Below are positions 1-6,052 of a stretch of DNA of 64,000 nucleotides, in pieces (position 1 is the first letter of the stretch; each line of letters begins with the position of its first letter). The translations under genes were made by a program, and so were the position numbers. Location of the stretch: positions 23,170-87,169 of the IMG/VR virus record IMGVR_UViG_3300047284_000202; one strand, given 5' to 3'. The notes beneath the pieces were generated by a model that saw nothing but the letters and a program-made list of their open reading frames with translations, ran no database searches and had not been told where the DNA came from. This DNA is from a virus.

Positions 1-9
1 AGAGAATAA

Positions 10-1053
10 ATGAAAACATATACTCAGTTCATTGAAGAGTGTTATGAATATATTCTTGAAGGTGCTTATAACGACGAACATGCACTTAGAAAGACTTGGA
101 ATCACTTCATGGTTCATAAAAAGCACGGTGCTGAAGTAAGACAACATCTAGATGCTGGTGATCATAAAGCAGCACTAGATCATATGAAGTCTGAAGTTGA
201 GAAAGCAAAGTCAGATCCTAAGCATCCACTAAGTTTCGAGAAAGCTAAGAGAGGATTTAAAACTGGTAAGACTGATGCAGATAGAAAGTCATACCATCAA
301 GAGTTAGATAATGCTGTACATGGTGCACATACATTGGCAACTAAAGAAAGAAGAACTGCTAATGCTGCCAAGAAAGGTCTGCCAATGCAGAACACTGGAG
401 CAGGTAAAGCACCAGTAACAGCATCATGGGAAAAGACTGGTGCTAAGAATACAACTCCTAAGAGAGATGTTGAAATCCATGATCCTAAGAATAAGAAGCA
501 TGGTATTGGTATTAGTATGAAGAAACCTGGTGGTTCTCAACTAATGTCAGGTGGTCCAGAGGAAACACATGCAACTATCAAACATGCTGCTAAGAGACAT
601 GCTGCAGAACTAGTTAAGTCTGGTAAATCAAAAGAAGAAGCAGATGTAGCACATAAGGATATTGTCAATAGATCTGAAAGAATTTCATGGTTAGTGAAGG
701 GAATGGAGAAAGGATCTCCCGCAAGAAAGGCAGCAATTAAGCAAGCAGCACAGAGACACATTGACCACATGCATGACAATCATCCTGGACTAGAGAATCA
801 CATCGGCAGTGAGGCATCTAGTGGCAATCAGAAGTTCGGTAAGAGGGTCTCAGCAGGGTCTGGACAGGCATCTGTGGTTCTCAAGGGTGCAGACACCAAG
901 AAGGGTGTGGAGGCAAAGGCACAGGACATCAGCAGAAGAGAACGTGCCCGTGGATTCAAGGGTAAGTTGAGAGCAGCATTACCTAAGAGTGACAAAGTAA
1001 ATCCAAAGACAGGTAAGACTAGATCTGGTAACGTTAAATTAGATGAAAGATGA
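10..1053 (+). CDS. Basic putative internal head protein
   Basis: This is a 347-residue, very Lys/His/Ala-rich soluble protein with no membrane segment. Its first ten residues, MKTYTQFIEE, closely resemble the capsid-targeting leader MKTYQEFIAE of T4 internal head proteins, and ILE-G at residues 16-19 fits the gp21 prohead protease rule (L/I-x-E then cleavage). From family knowledge, such leaders send proteins into the prohead core. The basic character would suit a DNA-packing or injected protein. That role is inference. Bases 790-960 are clearly more GC-rich than the rest of the gene. The stop overlaps the next start (ATGA). No enzymatic domain is recognised. Confidence 0.75.
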   Translation: MKTYTQFIEECYEYILEGAYNDEHALRKTWNHFMVHKKHGAEVRQHLDAGDHKAALDHMKSEVEKAKSDPKHPLSFEKAKRGFKTGKTDADRKSYHQELDNAVHGAHTLATKERRTANAAKKGLPMQNTGAGKAPVTASWEKTGAKNTTPKRDVEIHDPKNKKHGIGISMKKPGGSQLMSGGPEETHATIKHAAKRHAAELVKSGKSKEEADVAHKDIVNRSERISWLVKGMEKGSPARKAAIKQAAQRHIDHMHDNHPGLENHIGSEASSGNQKFGKRVSAGSGQASVVLKGADTKKGVEAKAQDISRRERARGFKGKLRAALPKSDKVNPKTGKTRSGNVKLDER

Positions 1054-1199
1054 TTGATAGGAAAAAATTTACATGTCCTCATTGTGGTGGAGTATTTGGT
1101 ATAGGACCGAAAGGTGAAGCATCTATTTACTCCTATAAAATCTATACCTCTCACGTAAATAATTGTGAGAAGAAACCAAAACAATGTAAAAGTTGCTAA
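1050..1199 (+). CDS. Small zinc-finger protein
   Basis: This 49-residue ORF starts at an ATG that overlaps the stop of the preceding gene, so it is probably translationally coupled. It reads CPHCGG at residues 9-14, then H35-x3-C39, which is a CxxC...HxxxC zinc-binding layout, followed by two more cysteines at 46 and 49. It is too short for an enzyme. A nucleic-acid or protein-binding finger is plausible, but the function is unknown. Confidence 0.6.
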   Translation: MIDRKKFTCPHCGGVFGIGPKGEASIYSYKIYTSHVNNCEKKPKQCKSC

Positions 1200-1228
1200 C
1201 TAAATATCTCCATAACGGAGGTCTTTTA

Positions 1229-1663
1229 ATGGGTAGTTATGAAAATCCTTGGATGTTTAATTCAGAAGTTTTTGAATCGGATAACATTGAAGATTATTTT
1301 GGTTTTGTTTATCATATCTACTGCACTGCAACTGGTAAGTCGTATATTGGTAGAAAGTATTTCTGGAGTTTCCGCACACCGAAGGGCAAATCTAGAAAGG
1401 TTAAATCAGAGTCTGATTGGAAAAATTATTATGGATCATGTCCCGAACTCAAAACCGATGTTAAACTTTGGGGCAAAGCATCCTGCAACAGAACAATACT
1501 TAGCCTCCATAAAACAAAAGGACAGTGCAACTTCGAAGAAACAAAACAACTCTTCTTGAATAATGTACTGACAGAGGCACTGGAGGATGGAAGTCCTGCC
1601 TACTACAATTCAAATATTCTCGGAAGATACATGCGTAAAGATTACTTTGGGAAGGGGGCTTGA
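1229..1663 (+). CDS. GIY-YIG family (Seg-like) homing endonuclease
   Basis: The 144-residue protein has an N-terminal GIY-YIG-type module: GFVY at residues 25-28, SYIG at 38-41, and Arg42 in the position expected for the catalytic arginine. The C-terminal half (KSESDWKNYYGSCPEL and following) resembles proteins common in cyanophages and annotated as Seg-like endonucleases. Such enzymes cut related genomes and spread themselves by recombination. The ATG at 1229 is chosen because GGAGG lies at 1217-1221; an in-frame upstream start at 1193 has no such site. The -35 box of the next promoter lies over its stop codon. Confidence 0.7.
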   Translation: MGSYENPWMFNSEVFESDNIEDYFGFVYHIYCTATGKSYIGRKYFWSFRTPKGKSRKVKSESDWKNYYGSCPELKTDVKLWGKASCNRTILSLHKTKGQCNFEETKQLFLNNVLTEALEDGSPAYYNSNILGRYMRKDYFGKGA

Positions 1664-1689
1664 CAGGGCAGGCAGGGGTGCTATATAAT
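1660..1689 (+). promoter_or_regulatory. Sigma70-type promoter for small ORF and tRNA-Arg
   Basis: TTGACA at 1660-1665 and TATAAT at 1684-1689 are 18 bp apart. The -35 box overlaps the end of the GIY-YIG gene. It would drive the 52-residue ORF and tRNA-Arg. Confidence 0.8.
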
Positions 1690-1715
1690 TACTAGGTAAG
1701 CAACGGAGACGACCG

Positions 1716-1874
1716 ATGACTGACAAAGAGATTCAAGATTATTTCTACGATTCTCAAATTTATCAATCTACTGTTGATGAACTAGTCGATAAACTCCATG
1801 AACTTATCTCTCAGGGTGATTTCTGCAAAGCACAATTGGTTGCTGAGACTATCCGAGAGTTGCAATTGGGATAG
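1716..1874 (+). CDS. Small hypothetical protein
   Basis: The 52-residue ORF (MTDKEIQDYFYDSQIY...) follows the promoter by about 25 bases, with GGAG just upstream of the ATG. It is acidic and predicted helical. Its last two codons and stop lie inside the 5' acceptor strand of tRNA-Arg, so transcript processing at the tRNA would cut its 3' end. I do not recognise a family. Confidence 0.55.
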   Translation: MTDKEIQDYFYDSQIYQSTVDELVDKLHELISQGDFCKAQLVAETIRELQLG

Positions 1875-1941
1875 TAGCTCAGTGGAATAGAGCAACTGCC
1901 TTCTAAGCAGTCGGTCGATGGTTCGAATCCATCCTATCTCG
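1868..1941 (+). tRNA. tRNA-Arg (TCT)
   Basis: Acceptor GGGATAG pairs with CTATCTC. The anticodon loop is CTTCTAA (anticodon TCT) and the T-arm is GATGG-TTCGAAT-CCATC. No encoded CCA. It reads AGA/AGG codons. Its 5' end overlaps the preceding ORF. Confidence 0.95.
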
Positions 1942-2078
1942 TAGTCACGGAGAGACTTAAAAAGTACTGGTGGAGTCAATTTTGACCCTATTATGCCCGT
2001 CACGGATGGACGTTAACAGCACTGGTCGGGAACCCCCCTACGGAGTTTCTAGTTTCTCTCAAAAACTGGTGTATCCTA

Positions 2079-2086
2079 TATAAATA
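2079..2086 (+). promoter_or_regulatory. T4-type late promoter
   Basis: TATAAATA lies 22 bases before the HNH gene start. It matches the late promoter box recognised by the gp55/gp33 system of T4-like phages. Confidence 0.6.
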
Positions 2087-2107
2087 AATATAGTTATATA
2101 GGATACA

Positions 2108-2542
2108 ATGGCAACTAGAGAACAAAAGTTAGAAGCAAAAAGACGCTACTATCAAAAAAATAAAAACAAACTAAACTCAGAATCAAGAGAACTCAATACT
2201 AGATTGAGATATGAAAAGAAAAACTTTATCATAGAATCTCTTGGATCTAAGTGTTGTGAGTGTGGGATTACTGATTGTCTAGAAATAGATCATATCAATC
2301 CTGGATTAAAAAAAGATAGAAGATGTCTTTATGTTTGTTCTTGGGACAGAATCAAAAGTGAAATGGACAACCTCCAACTTCTCTGTAGTGCATGTCACCA
2401 TGAAAGATCTCAACTTCAAAAAGATGCTTCGTGGTTTTATTTTAAAAATCTTCCCCTAGAAGAACAAAATAAAATAATGAAGCAGTTTAAAGAGGGAGGT
2501 TCTAACTTGCCTTCCTGGTCCCCGCAAGATAAGGGACAATAA
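2108..2542 (+). CDS. HNH homing endonuclease
   Basis: The 144-residue protein has a basic N-terminus followed by a Cys-bounded HNH module: C49/C52, the catalytic LEIDH block with D61-H62, and LLCSACHHER with C93, C96 and H97. This is the beta-beta-alpha-metal fold of freestanding phage homing endonucleases. It sits at the 5' edge of the tRNA array, a frequent insertion spot for such elements. A late promoter lies just upstream. The target site cannot be inferred. Confidence 0.8.
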   Translation: MATREQKLEAKRRYYQKNKNKLNSESRELNTRLRYEKKNFIIESLGSKCCECGITDCLEIDHINPGLKKDRRCLYVCSWDRIKSEMDNLQLLCSACHHERSQLQKDASWFYFKNLPLEEQNKIMKQFKEGGSNLPSWSPQDKGQ

Positions 2543-2629
2543 AAATTCTTGCTGGTGCGGATGGGACTCTCTCCCGCCTGGTTTCCAATTTCCAGTCAAA
2601 GAATTGGTGGCGAGCCTGGAACTTAAGTT

Positions 2630-3073
2630 ATGGAATTCTCTATTGTTGGACAGTACTTGAATCAAAAACAAGCATTTTCTAACCCTGCTTTTTATGCCAT
2701 GATTCGTGTCATATATAAACAGGTGGGAGATAACAAACTTAAGTCCGAAAACTGGTACGAATATTTGTACCCCTCAGGGGAACCTTATAAACAGGAATAT
2801 CATTCTTATGATATAATATCCCCTACAGAAGTTGATTTTCAATCCTATAATATGGACTGGGAACCAACCTGTAAATTTAAGTTCACATGGGATGGGAACT
2901 TCTGGGTTGCTGAACCATGTGGTGAGTGCGTAGTAAAGGATATAAAAATAAACAGTACGGTCAAGTTCAATGATCAGGTTTACATTTCCGAAGATGTAGG
3001 TTATGATCGAACAGGAAACGTAGTGTTTGGTCGAGTGGGAATGCCTTTCATTTTTGATAGGATTCCCATTTGA
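2630..3073 (+). CDS. cpeT: CpeT-like phycobiliprotein lyase
   Basis: The 147-residue protein follows the CpeT/CpcT pattern: an N-terminal GQYLNQKQAF segment, EPYKQEYH at about residues 50-57, CKFKFTWDG at about 81-89, GECVVKD, then D-x-GYDRTG...FGR and a terminal FIFDR. The host family attaches bilins to phycoerythrin beta subunits. Phage copies are thought to help keep or alter light harvesting during infection. It is shorter than host CpeT (about 200 residues), as is usual in phages. Its presence points to a phycoerythrin-bearing Synechococcus-type host. tRNA genes follow directly. Confidence 0.82.
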   Translation: MEFSIVGQYLNQKQAFSNPAFYAMIRVIYKQVGDNKLKSENWYEYLYPSGEPYKQEYHSYDIISPTEVDFQSYNMDWEPTCKFKFTWDGNFWVAEPCGECVVKDIKINSTVKFNDQVYISEDVGYDRTGNVVFGRVGMPFIFDRIPI

Positions 3074-3078
3074 TTCCT

Positions 3079-3158
3079 GCCCAAGTGGTGAAATTGGTAT
3101 ACACGCTTGACTTAGGATCAAGTGCTTCGGCGTGGAGGTTCGAGTCCTCTCTTGGGTA
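3079..3158 (+). tRNA. tRNA-Leu (TAG)
   Basis: Class II tRNA. Acceptor GCCCAAG pairs with CTTGGGT, anticodon loop CTTAGGA gives TAG, and a long variable arm (TGCTTCGGCG) is present. It starts five bases after the cpeT stop. Confidence 0.93.
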
Positions 3159-3160
3159 TT

Positions 3161-3232
3161 ACTCTGGTAGTCTATTGGTAAGGACGGGTGGACAACACAC
3201 ATGGAAACTAGGTTCGATTCCTAGACAGAGGA
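3161..3232 (+). pseudogene. tRNA-like remnant with broken anticodon arm
   Basis: A D-arm (GTCT/GGAC) and a perfect T-arm (CTAGG-TTCGATT-CCTAG) are present, with five acceptor pairs (CTCTG/CAGAG). The middle part cannot form a normal five-pair anticodon stem, and no loop has T at position 33. It looks like a decayed tRNA two bases after tRNA-Leu. An unusual functional RNA cannot be excluded. Confidence 0.5.
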
Positions 3233-3240
3233 AATAAGGT

Positions 3241-3339
3241 AAGGAAAGTAAAAGGAGCATGGGAACCGTATGGAGATACCGCACCTGCCTTGTTAACACC
3301 CCTCAAGCCTATCAACGATGCTCAAACAGAGGGGTCACT
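3241..3339 (+). ncRNA. Pseudoknot-capable RNA segment between tRNAs
   Basis: There is no ORF here. GAGCAT (3255-3260) pairs with ATGCTC (3318-3323). ACCCCTC (3298-3304) pairs with GAGGGGT (3329-3335). The two stems interleave, which is H-type pseudoknot topology. It sits between the tRNA remnant and tRNA-Gly and is probably co-transcribed with them. Function unknown. Confidence 0.4.
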
Positions 3340-3411
3340 GCGGATTTAATTCAGTGGTAGAATGGCTGCCTTCCAAGCAGTTCGTCAGGGGTTCGAATCC
3401 CCTAATCCGCT
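3340..3411 (+). tRNA. tRNA-Gly (TCC)
   Basis: Acceptor GCGGATT pairs with AATCCGC. The anticodon loop CTTCCAA gives TCC. D- and T-arms are standard; no encoded CCA. Confidence 0.95.
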
Positions 3412-3426
3412 TGAGTTCTAAACTCT

Positions 3427-3434
3427 TATAAATA
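3427..3434 (+). promoter_or_regulatory. T4-type late promoter inside the tRNA array
   Basis: TATAAATA, 25 bases before a short ORF and upstream of the tRNA-Lys to tRNA-Arg run. It suggests that part of the array is also transcribed late. Confidence 0.5.
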
Positions 3435-3458
3435 AATTCATTAAAGGTCGAAAATCAT

Positions 3459-3557
3459 GAACACTGCATTTATCCAAGAGCATATTAAGTTTAACGATTA
3501 CCGTTGGTATATCGTGGGAACCCCCTTTTGCGATAAATCAGTAAAACTTATGTAAGA
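3459..3557 (+). CDS. Possible 32-residue leader peptide
   Basis: A short ORF (MNTAFIQEHIKF...) lies between a late promoter and a strong hairpin, with AAAGG upstream of the ATG. Its codons for T-P-F-C cover the CCCCCTTTTGC segment that can pair with the 5' arm of the following terminator. The position suggests a leader peptide. Coding by chance is also possible. Confidence 0.3.
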
Positions 3558-3578
3558 CCACTGATACATCAGCAAAAC

Positions 3579-3614
3579 TTAAGGGGGGCAGGTTGCAAAA
3601 CCACCCCCCTTTTG
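3579..3614 (+). terminator. Strong hairpin terminator in tRNA array
   Basis: AAGGGGGGCAGGTT pairs with AACCACCCCCCTT across a short GCAAA loop and is followed by TTTT, a rho-independent layout. The GGGGG arm can also pair with CCCCC at 3521-3525 upstream. A further small hairpin, GGTGGG-AGA-CCCACC, lies at 3631-3645. Confidence 0.65.
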
Positions 3615-3670
3615 CTATGGTAGATTCATCGGTGGGAGACCCACCAGCACCTCGAAAATTTAAACCTCAT

Positions 3671-3742
3671 GGGTCTGTAACTCAACGGTAGAGTAACGGG
3701 CTTTTAACCTGGAAGTTGTGGGTTCGAGTCCCACCAGACCCA
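3671..3742 (+). tRNA. tRNA-Lys (TTT)
   Basis: Acceptor GGGTCTG pairs with CAGACCC. The loop CTTTTAA gives anticodon TTT. Standard class I shape. Confidence 0.95.
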
Positions 3743-3745
3743 TAT

Positions 3746-3836
3746 GAGAGAGTGGCTACTGTTGGCAATACGTGTGGCTGCGGTCTGTAAAACCGTTACA
3801 TAAGAACCATCGGGGGTTCAATTCCCTCCTCTCTCA
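3746..3836 (+). tRNA. tRNA-Tyr (GTA)
   Basis: Acceptor GAGAGAG pairs with CTCTCTC. Loop CTGTAAA gives anticodon GTA. The long variable arm is as expected for bacterial tyrosine tRNA, and the D-arm is enlarged. Confidence 0.88.
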
Positions 3837-3840
3837 CCTT

Positions 3841-3912
3841 GGCCCTATAGTGAAGTGGCTATCACGCATCTCTGTCCAAGATGTATCACGAGTTCGAATC
3901 TCGTTAGGGTCG
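3841..3912 (+). tRNA. tRNA-Asp (GTC)
   Basis: Acceptor GGCCCTA pairs with TAGGGTC. Loop CTGTCCA gives GTC. T-arm ACGAG-TTCGAAT-CTCGT. Confidence 0.95.
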
Positions 3913-4090
3913 TTGAGAGTCAGTATTCTAACTCTCACGCATTTCTTAGAGTTTGCCAGTGTGTAGAGAAATGTTGTAGCAAGAACTGGAATTGGGGAGG
4001 GATTTCTAACCACCATCGGATGATGGCAGGATTCATAAGGCTACGAAGCGTAATCCGTAAGTAACTTCGTGTGGGATACCCCTCCCATCT
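3913..4090 (+). ncRNA. Candidate structured RNA with two interleaved stem pairs
   Basis: This 178-base gap between tRNA-Asp and tRNA-Glu has no credible ORF but many complementary segments. TGAGAGT/ACTCTCA forms a hairpin at 3914-3937. CATTTCT (3940-3946) pairs with AGAAATG (3967-3973), interleaved with CCAGT (3956-3960) and ACTGG (3985-3989). GGGAGGG (3995-4001) pairs with CCCTCCC (4080-4086) and encloses CCATC/GATGG. It also encloses GGATT/AATCC interleaved with CGAAG/CTTCG. Known cyanophage RNA motifs such as manA or wcaG are possible matches but were not tested. Confidence 0.5.
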
Positions 4091-4162
4091 GGTCCTATCG
4101 TCTAGTGGTGAGGACATCACTCTTTCACAGTGAAGACACGGGTTCAAATCCCGTTAGGACTA
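4091..4162 (+). tRNA. tRNA-Glu (TTC)
   Basis: Acceptor GGTCCTA pairs with TAGGACT. Loop CTTTCAC gives TTC. Standard arms. Confidence 0.95.
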
Positions 4163-4165
4163 TAT

Positions 4166-4241
4166 CGGGGAGTAGCTCAGTTGGTAGAGCACATGTCTGA
4201 AGAACATGGTGTCGGTGGTTCAATTCCACCCTCTTCGACCA
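4166..4241 (+). tRNA. tRNA-Phe (GAA)
   Basis: Acceptor CGGGGAG pairs with CTCTTCG. Loop CTGAAGA gives GAA. The CCA end is encoded and the next tRNA begins at the following base. Confidence 0.95.
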
Positions 4242-4314
4242 GGAAACATAGCTTAGTTGGTAAAGCATTCGACTGATAATCGAAAGAGCACTGGTTCGAG
4301 TCCAGTTGTTTCCA
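4242..4314 (+). tRNA. tRNA-Ile (GAT)
   Basis: Acceptor GGAAACA pairs with TGTTTCC. Loop CTGATAA gives GAT. No spacer separates it from tRNA-Phe. Confidence 0.95.
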
Positions 4315-4316
4315 TT

Positions 4317-4399
4317 GGAAGATTGGCAGAGTGGTTAATGCAGAGGTTTGCTAAACCTTGAGGGTCACACCTCCGTTGGTTCGAATCCAACATCTTCCG
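4317..4399 (+). tRNA. tRNA-Ser (GCT)
   Basis: Class II tRNA with acceptor GGAAGAT/ATCTTCC. Loop TTGCTAA gives GCT, with a long variable arm. Confidence 0.93.
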
Positions 4400-4402
4400 T
4401 TT

Positions 4403-4476
4403 GGCAGTATAGCTCAGTCTGGTAGAGCACGGGTCTCATATTCCTATGGACGGTGGTTCAAATCCATCTACTGTCA
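4403..4476 (+). tRNA. tRNA-Met-type (CAT), weak anticodon stem
   Basis: Acceptor GGCAGTA pairs with TACTGTC and loop CTCATAT gives CAT. The anticodon stem CGGGT/TCCTA keeps only three pairs, with mismatches at both ends, so the gene may be impaired. It could be elongator Met or a CAT-anticodon Ile tRNA. Confidence 0.75.
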
Positions 4477-4477
4477 T

Positions 4478-4548
4478 GTGACGTTAGCCTAGTGGTAAGG
4501 CAGTGGTTTGTGGAACCACCTAGATGGGTTCAATTCCCATACGTCACC
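4478..4548 (+). tRNA. tRNA-His (GTG)
   Basis: Acceptor GTGACGT pairs with ACGTCAC. Loop TTGTGGA gives GTG. CCA is encoded at 4549-4551. The base before position 1 is T, not the usual G-1. Confidence 0.93.
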
Positions 4549-4552
4549 CCAT

Positions 4553-4623
4553 TGAGAAATCGTCTAACGGTAGGACACCTCCCTTTGAAGGAGTTTATCT
4601 AGGTTCGAGTCCTAGTTTCTCAG
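4553..4623 (+). tRNA. tRNA-Gln (TTG)
   Basis: Acceptor TGAGAAA pairs with TTTCTCA. Loop CTTTGAA gives TTG. CCA is encoded at 4624-4626. Confidence 0.95.
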
Positions 4624-4626
4624 CCA

Positions 4627-4698
4627 GTTGGGTTGGTCTAATGGTAAGATGCAGGTCTCCAAAACCTTGCGATGGGGGTTCAAATCCCTCACCCTTCG
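4627..4698 (+). tRNA. tRNA-Trp (CCA)
   Basis: Loop CTCCAAA gives anticodon CCA, with an encoded 3' CCA at 4699-4701. The acceptor GTTGGGT/ACCCTTC has two adjacent T-T mismatches at positions 2 and 3, which is unusual for a functional tRNA. Confidence 0.85.
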
Positions 4699-4702
4699 CC
4701 AT

Positions 4703-4777
4703 CCTCTCTTAGCTCAGTGGATATAGAGCACTTGACTACGGATCAAGGTGTCCTAGGTTCGAATCCTAGAGAGAGGG
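4703..4777 (+). tRNA. tRNA-Arg (ACG)
   Basis: Acceptor CCTCTCT pairs with AGAGAGG. Loop CTACGGA gives ACG, which after A-to-I editing reads CGN codons. Confidence 0.94.
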
Positions 4778-4778
4778 C

Positions 4779-4807
4779 TTGACAGACTGCTTCTGGTCTG
4801 TTACTAT
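4779..4807 (+). promoter_or_regulatory. Sigma70-type promoter after tRNA array
   Basis: TTGACA at 4779-4784 directly follows tRNA-Arg. TACTAT at 4802-4807 is a 17-bp-spaced -10 candidate. It would drive two small ORFs and tRNA-Met/tRNA-Asn. Confidence 0.6.
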
Positions 4808-4832
4808 ATACTATGTGATCAGGGACAAATTT

Positions 4833-4988
4833 ATGTCACTATTATCAAAACAAGATCGAGACCTAACGGTTGAAGCAATTGAGTTCTATCTTTTTAATAA
4901 AAAGTTTGATCTCTCTGAGGAGAAAATCATGCAACTCAATGCCCTTAGGAACTGGATCCAATTAGAAAATTTTAAGCATGAAAATTAA
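4833..4988 (+). CDS. Small hypothetical protein
   Basis: The 51-residue ORF (MSLLSKQDRDLTVEAIEFYL...) is preceded by AGGGA and the promoter at 4779. The ATG at 4833 is preferred to an upstream TTG lying in the -35 box. It is mainly helical by composition, and the following gene overlaps its 3' end. No family recognised. Confidence 0.6.
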   Translation: MSLLSKQDRDLTVEAIEFYLFNKKFDLSEEKIMQLNALRNWIQLENFKHEN

Positions 4989-5151
4989 TCTCTGGTATTG
5001 TGAAACGATGAAACAATGGAGGTGGACTCTAATTGATGATCATCGTCCAATTGTTAAAATGGAATCTGGTCAACAACCAGATCTTCGAGTAGCAATGAAT
5101 GACATTGCTACTACTGTTGAATATATGTTAGAAAATAGTGGGGAAGTGTAA
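4978..5151 (+). CDS. Small conserved hypothetical protein
   Basis: This 57-residue ORF has a W-Y-C...W-R-W-T aromatic N-terminal half and a DLRVAMNDIATTVEYML helix. It overlaps the previous gene by 11 bases, and its last 15 bases lie inside the tRNA-Met acceptor. It looks like a short family repeated in cyanophage genomes. Function unknown. Confidence 0.6.
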   Translation: MKINLWYCETMKQWRWTLIDDHRPIVKMESGQQPDLRVAMNDIATTVEYMLENSGEV

Positions 5152-5208
5152 CGGTTGCACAGAAGTCTCATAAGCTTCAGGTAGATGGTTCAATTCCATC
5201 CCCCGCCA
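5137..5208 (+). tRNA. tRNA-Met-type (CAT)
   Basis: Anticodon stem GAAGT/GCTTC with loop CTCATAA gives CAT. Acceptor AGTGGGG pairs with CCCCGCC except for an A-C mismatch at the first pair, an initiator-like feature. CCA is encoded at 5209-5211. It overlaps the 3' end of a small ORF. Confidence 0.88.
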
Positions 5209-5217
5209 CCAAATCAT

Positions 5218-5289
5218 TCCCCTATAGCTCAACGGCAGAGCAGAGAGCTGTTAACTCTAAGGTTCCTCGTTCGAATCGAGGTGGGGGAG
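5218..5289 (+). tRNA. tRNA-Asn (GTT)
   Basis: Acceptor TCCCCTA pairs with TGGGGGA. Loop CTGTTAA gives GTT. T-arm CCTCG-TTCGAAT-CGAGG. Last tRNA of the main array. Confidence 0.94.
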
Positions 5290-5324
5290 TCCGTGTGAAG
5301 GAAGTGTTAAAGGAGAAGTAAACT

Positions 5325-5672
5325 ATGAATTCAAATAATTTTGAGCAACTTGATTTTAAAAACTTAGAATCAAAATCTAGGTTTGCTTCTCTTTTTCCAA
5401 AAGATATTAAATTCTTAATTAAAGCAGTTGAGAATTTTTCAGTAGGGTCTGATACAGACCCTATTTCTGGATTCAGTGATTCTGTTATGATGAAAGAAAG
5501 AGTTCTTCTTAAACTTGAAGCATATCTAGAACTCTTCGGAGGCAAAGATCCAGAAATGATTGATCCAGAATTTATTAAACATCATATGCCCGATGAATTC
5601 AAACAAAAATATTTTGAACAAATTCAAAATCTTCATCAAAAGCACACTAAGAAATTTCCTGCGAGATACTGA
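5325..5672 (+). CDS. Hypothetical protein
   Basis: The 115-residue protein (MNSNNFEQLDFKNLESKSR...) has AAAGGAGAAG upstream, so the start is well supported. It is soluble, mixed charge and predicted helical, ending HTKKFPARY. I see no motif that fixes a function. It opens a chain of overlapping small genes that leads to hli. Confidence 0.7.
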   Translation: MNSNNFEQLDFKNLESKSRFASLFPKDIKFLIKAVENFSVGSDTDPISGFSDSVMMKERVLLKLEAYLELFGGKDPEMIDPEFIKHHMPDEFKQKYFEQIQNLHQKHTKKFPARY

Positions 5673-5829
5673 TAGTATAAATTCCAGTTCAAGCAGACAG
5701 TGCTCAAAGTGTCATGAGGTGAAACCCCTTGACAGGGACCACTACCAGGTGGTAAAGTACTTTCGTACAGGATTCTCCTACTACTGCAATGAGTGTAGCA
5801 AACCTAAACCCCGTGAAAGTTCTTCTTGA
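5593..5829 (+). CDS. Small zinc-ribbon protein, start uncertain
   Basis: The C-terminal 40 residues read CSKCHEVKPLDRDHYQ, then a GFSYYC-NEC segment: a CxxC...CxxC zinc ribbon with the KPLD signature seen in short phage proteins. The ATG at 5593 lies deep inside the previous gene in another frame, so a non-ATG start nearer 5670 is possible. A TTGACA at 5729-5734 inside the ORF may be a weak promoter. Confidence 0.5.
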   Translation: MNSNKNILNKFKIFIKSTLRNFLRDTDSINSSSSRQCSKCHEVKPLDRDHYQVVKYFRTGFSYYCNECSKPKPRESSS

Positions 5830-6052
5830 AAGAGAAGGTTATCGATTTGTAGAAAAAGGTATTCTAGAAATTAATGGTAAACCAGACTTTCGTTTGCAGA
5901 AACAAAACTACTATACCAAACGGTGGTATGACATTTATCTTTTTGATAATGGTATGCAATGCTCTCTAGCAATGGAGGATATTGAATATGCAAAATGGTT
6001 AGATCCTGATCGAGTTCCATGTTACATTAAGGGAGATGACGACGATGAATGA
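5789..6052 (+). CDS. Hypothetical protein
   Basis: The 87-residue acidic protein (MSVANLNPVKVLLEREGYRF...) ends GDDDDE. Its start lies within the zinc-ribbon ORF and its end overlaps the next start. No family recognised. Confidence 0.65.
   Translation: MSVANLNPVKVLLEREGYRFVEKGILEINGKPDFRLQKQNYYTKRWYDIYLFDNGMQCSLAMEDIEYAKWLDPDRVPCYIKGDDDDE

Noticed and set aside
3772-4147. Short ORFs across tRNA-Tyr, tRNA-Asp and the structured gap
   Set aside because: They run through tRNA genes and have no coding character.
5729-5758. TTGACA with TAAAGT inside the zinc-ribbon ORF
   Set aside because: The -10 box is poor and the spacing is 18; it lies inside a coding chain. Kept only as a remark.
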